Of a DNA stretch of 64,000 nt, positions 63,720 to 64,000 are shown piece after piece. A program made the position numbers and the translations under genes. Numbering within the stretch: the stretch's first letter is position 1; every line of letters starts with the position of its first letter. This DNA is from Yamagishiella unicocca (Eukaryota; Chlorophyta; Chlorophyceae; Chlamydomonadales; Volvocaceae): positions 1 through 64,000 of the forward strand of contig BDSL01000153.1 in the NCBI GenBank assembly GCA_003116995.1, written 5' to 3'. Below the pieces are notes generated by a model. It did not search any database and was not told the origin of the DNA. It saw only the letters and a program-made list of their open reading frames with translations.

Positions 63720-64000
63720 CTGGGGGGCGGGGCGGGTTTGGCCGGGCGCAGGGGGTAAGGGATGGCGATCTACTAATGGGAGCCGTGCATGGTAAGTATG
63801 TAGCTGCTACGCGACAGGCAGGGGGGCCCAAGGGTCCGAGGTCCGAGGTCCGAGGTGCGACCCGCCCCTGCACGGGAGGTGGGTGGGTACCAATGGGGGG
63901 TAGTGTGGGCCGCTGGCAGCAGTGCGGCACGTGCGAGGTAGGGTGCGAGGTGAGGCCACTACATCGGCGTGTGCTGCAACAAACTGCTCGCGACCCTTCA

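Overview
The window looks like nuclear DNA of a GC-rich green alga of the Chlamydomonas/Volvox group. Supporting signs are many short exons with GT-AG introns, mostly GTGAG/GTGCG donors and C-rich CAG acceptors; an interstitial run of the Chlamydomonas-type telomere unit (TTTTAGGG, seen as CCCTAAAA at 51464-51495); TGTAA-type polyadenylation signals; a degenerate Ty1/copia element; and alga-typical repeats. No bacterial operon, rRNA, credible tRNA or CRISPR array was seen. Products are inferred by eye from motifs. Exon chains were built by hand from splice signals and reading-frame phase.

Layout. 1-3160: G-rich minisatellites, then a 142-bp repeat family. 4101-8389 (-): a four-exon gene for a transposase-like protein of about 1298 aa. 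9367-18142 (+): a complete 14-exon DIS3L2/RNase II-type 3'-5' exoribonuclease, the best identified gene here. About 20540-33469 (-): a very large multi-exon gene of unknown function, convergent with DIS3L2. Its big introns hold several fragments of a retroelement family, all antisense to it. 34821-36286: seven copies of a 219-bp satellite. 37215-37725 and 51855-52790: two copies of one repeat in opposite orientation, about 14.5 kb apart. 39841-41158 (-): an ectodomain-like gene carrying a 4-bp duplication that breaks its frame. 41930-47367: a head-to-tail duplicated copia remnant containing an AT-rich insertion. 49292-51248 (-): a three-exon gene of unknown function (464 aa), with telomere repeats just upstream. 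54.7-59.8 kb: fragments of an SMP-like lipid-transfer protein (-) and the last two exons of a malic enzyme-like gene (+). 63681-63719 (-): the apparent last exon of a fasciclin-domain protein that continues beyond the window.

The genes do not form a common pathway. The region reads as gene islands (DIS3L2, the large unknown gene, the 464-aa gene, the right-end fragments) set in repeat-rich DNA with at least four mobile element families: the transposase-like element, the retroelement 3' fragments, copia, and the inverted dispersed repeat.
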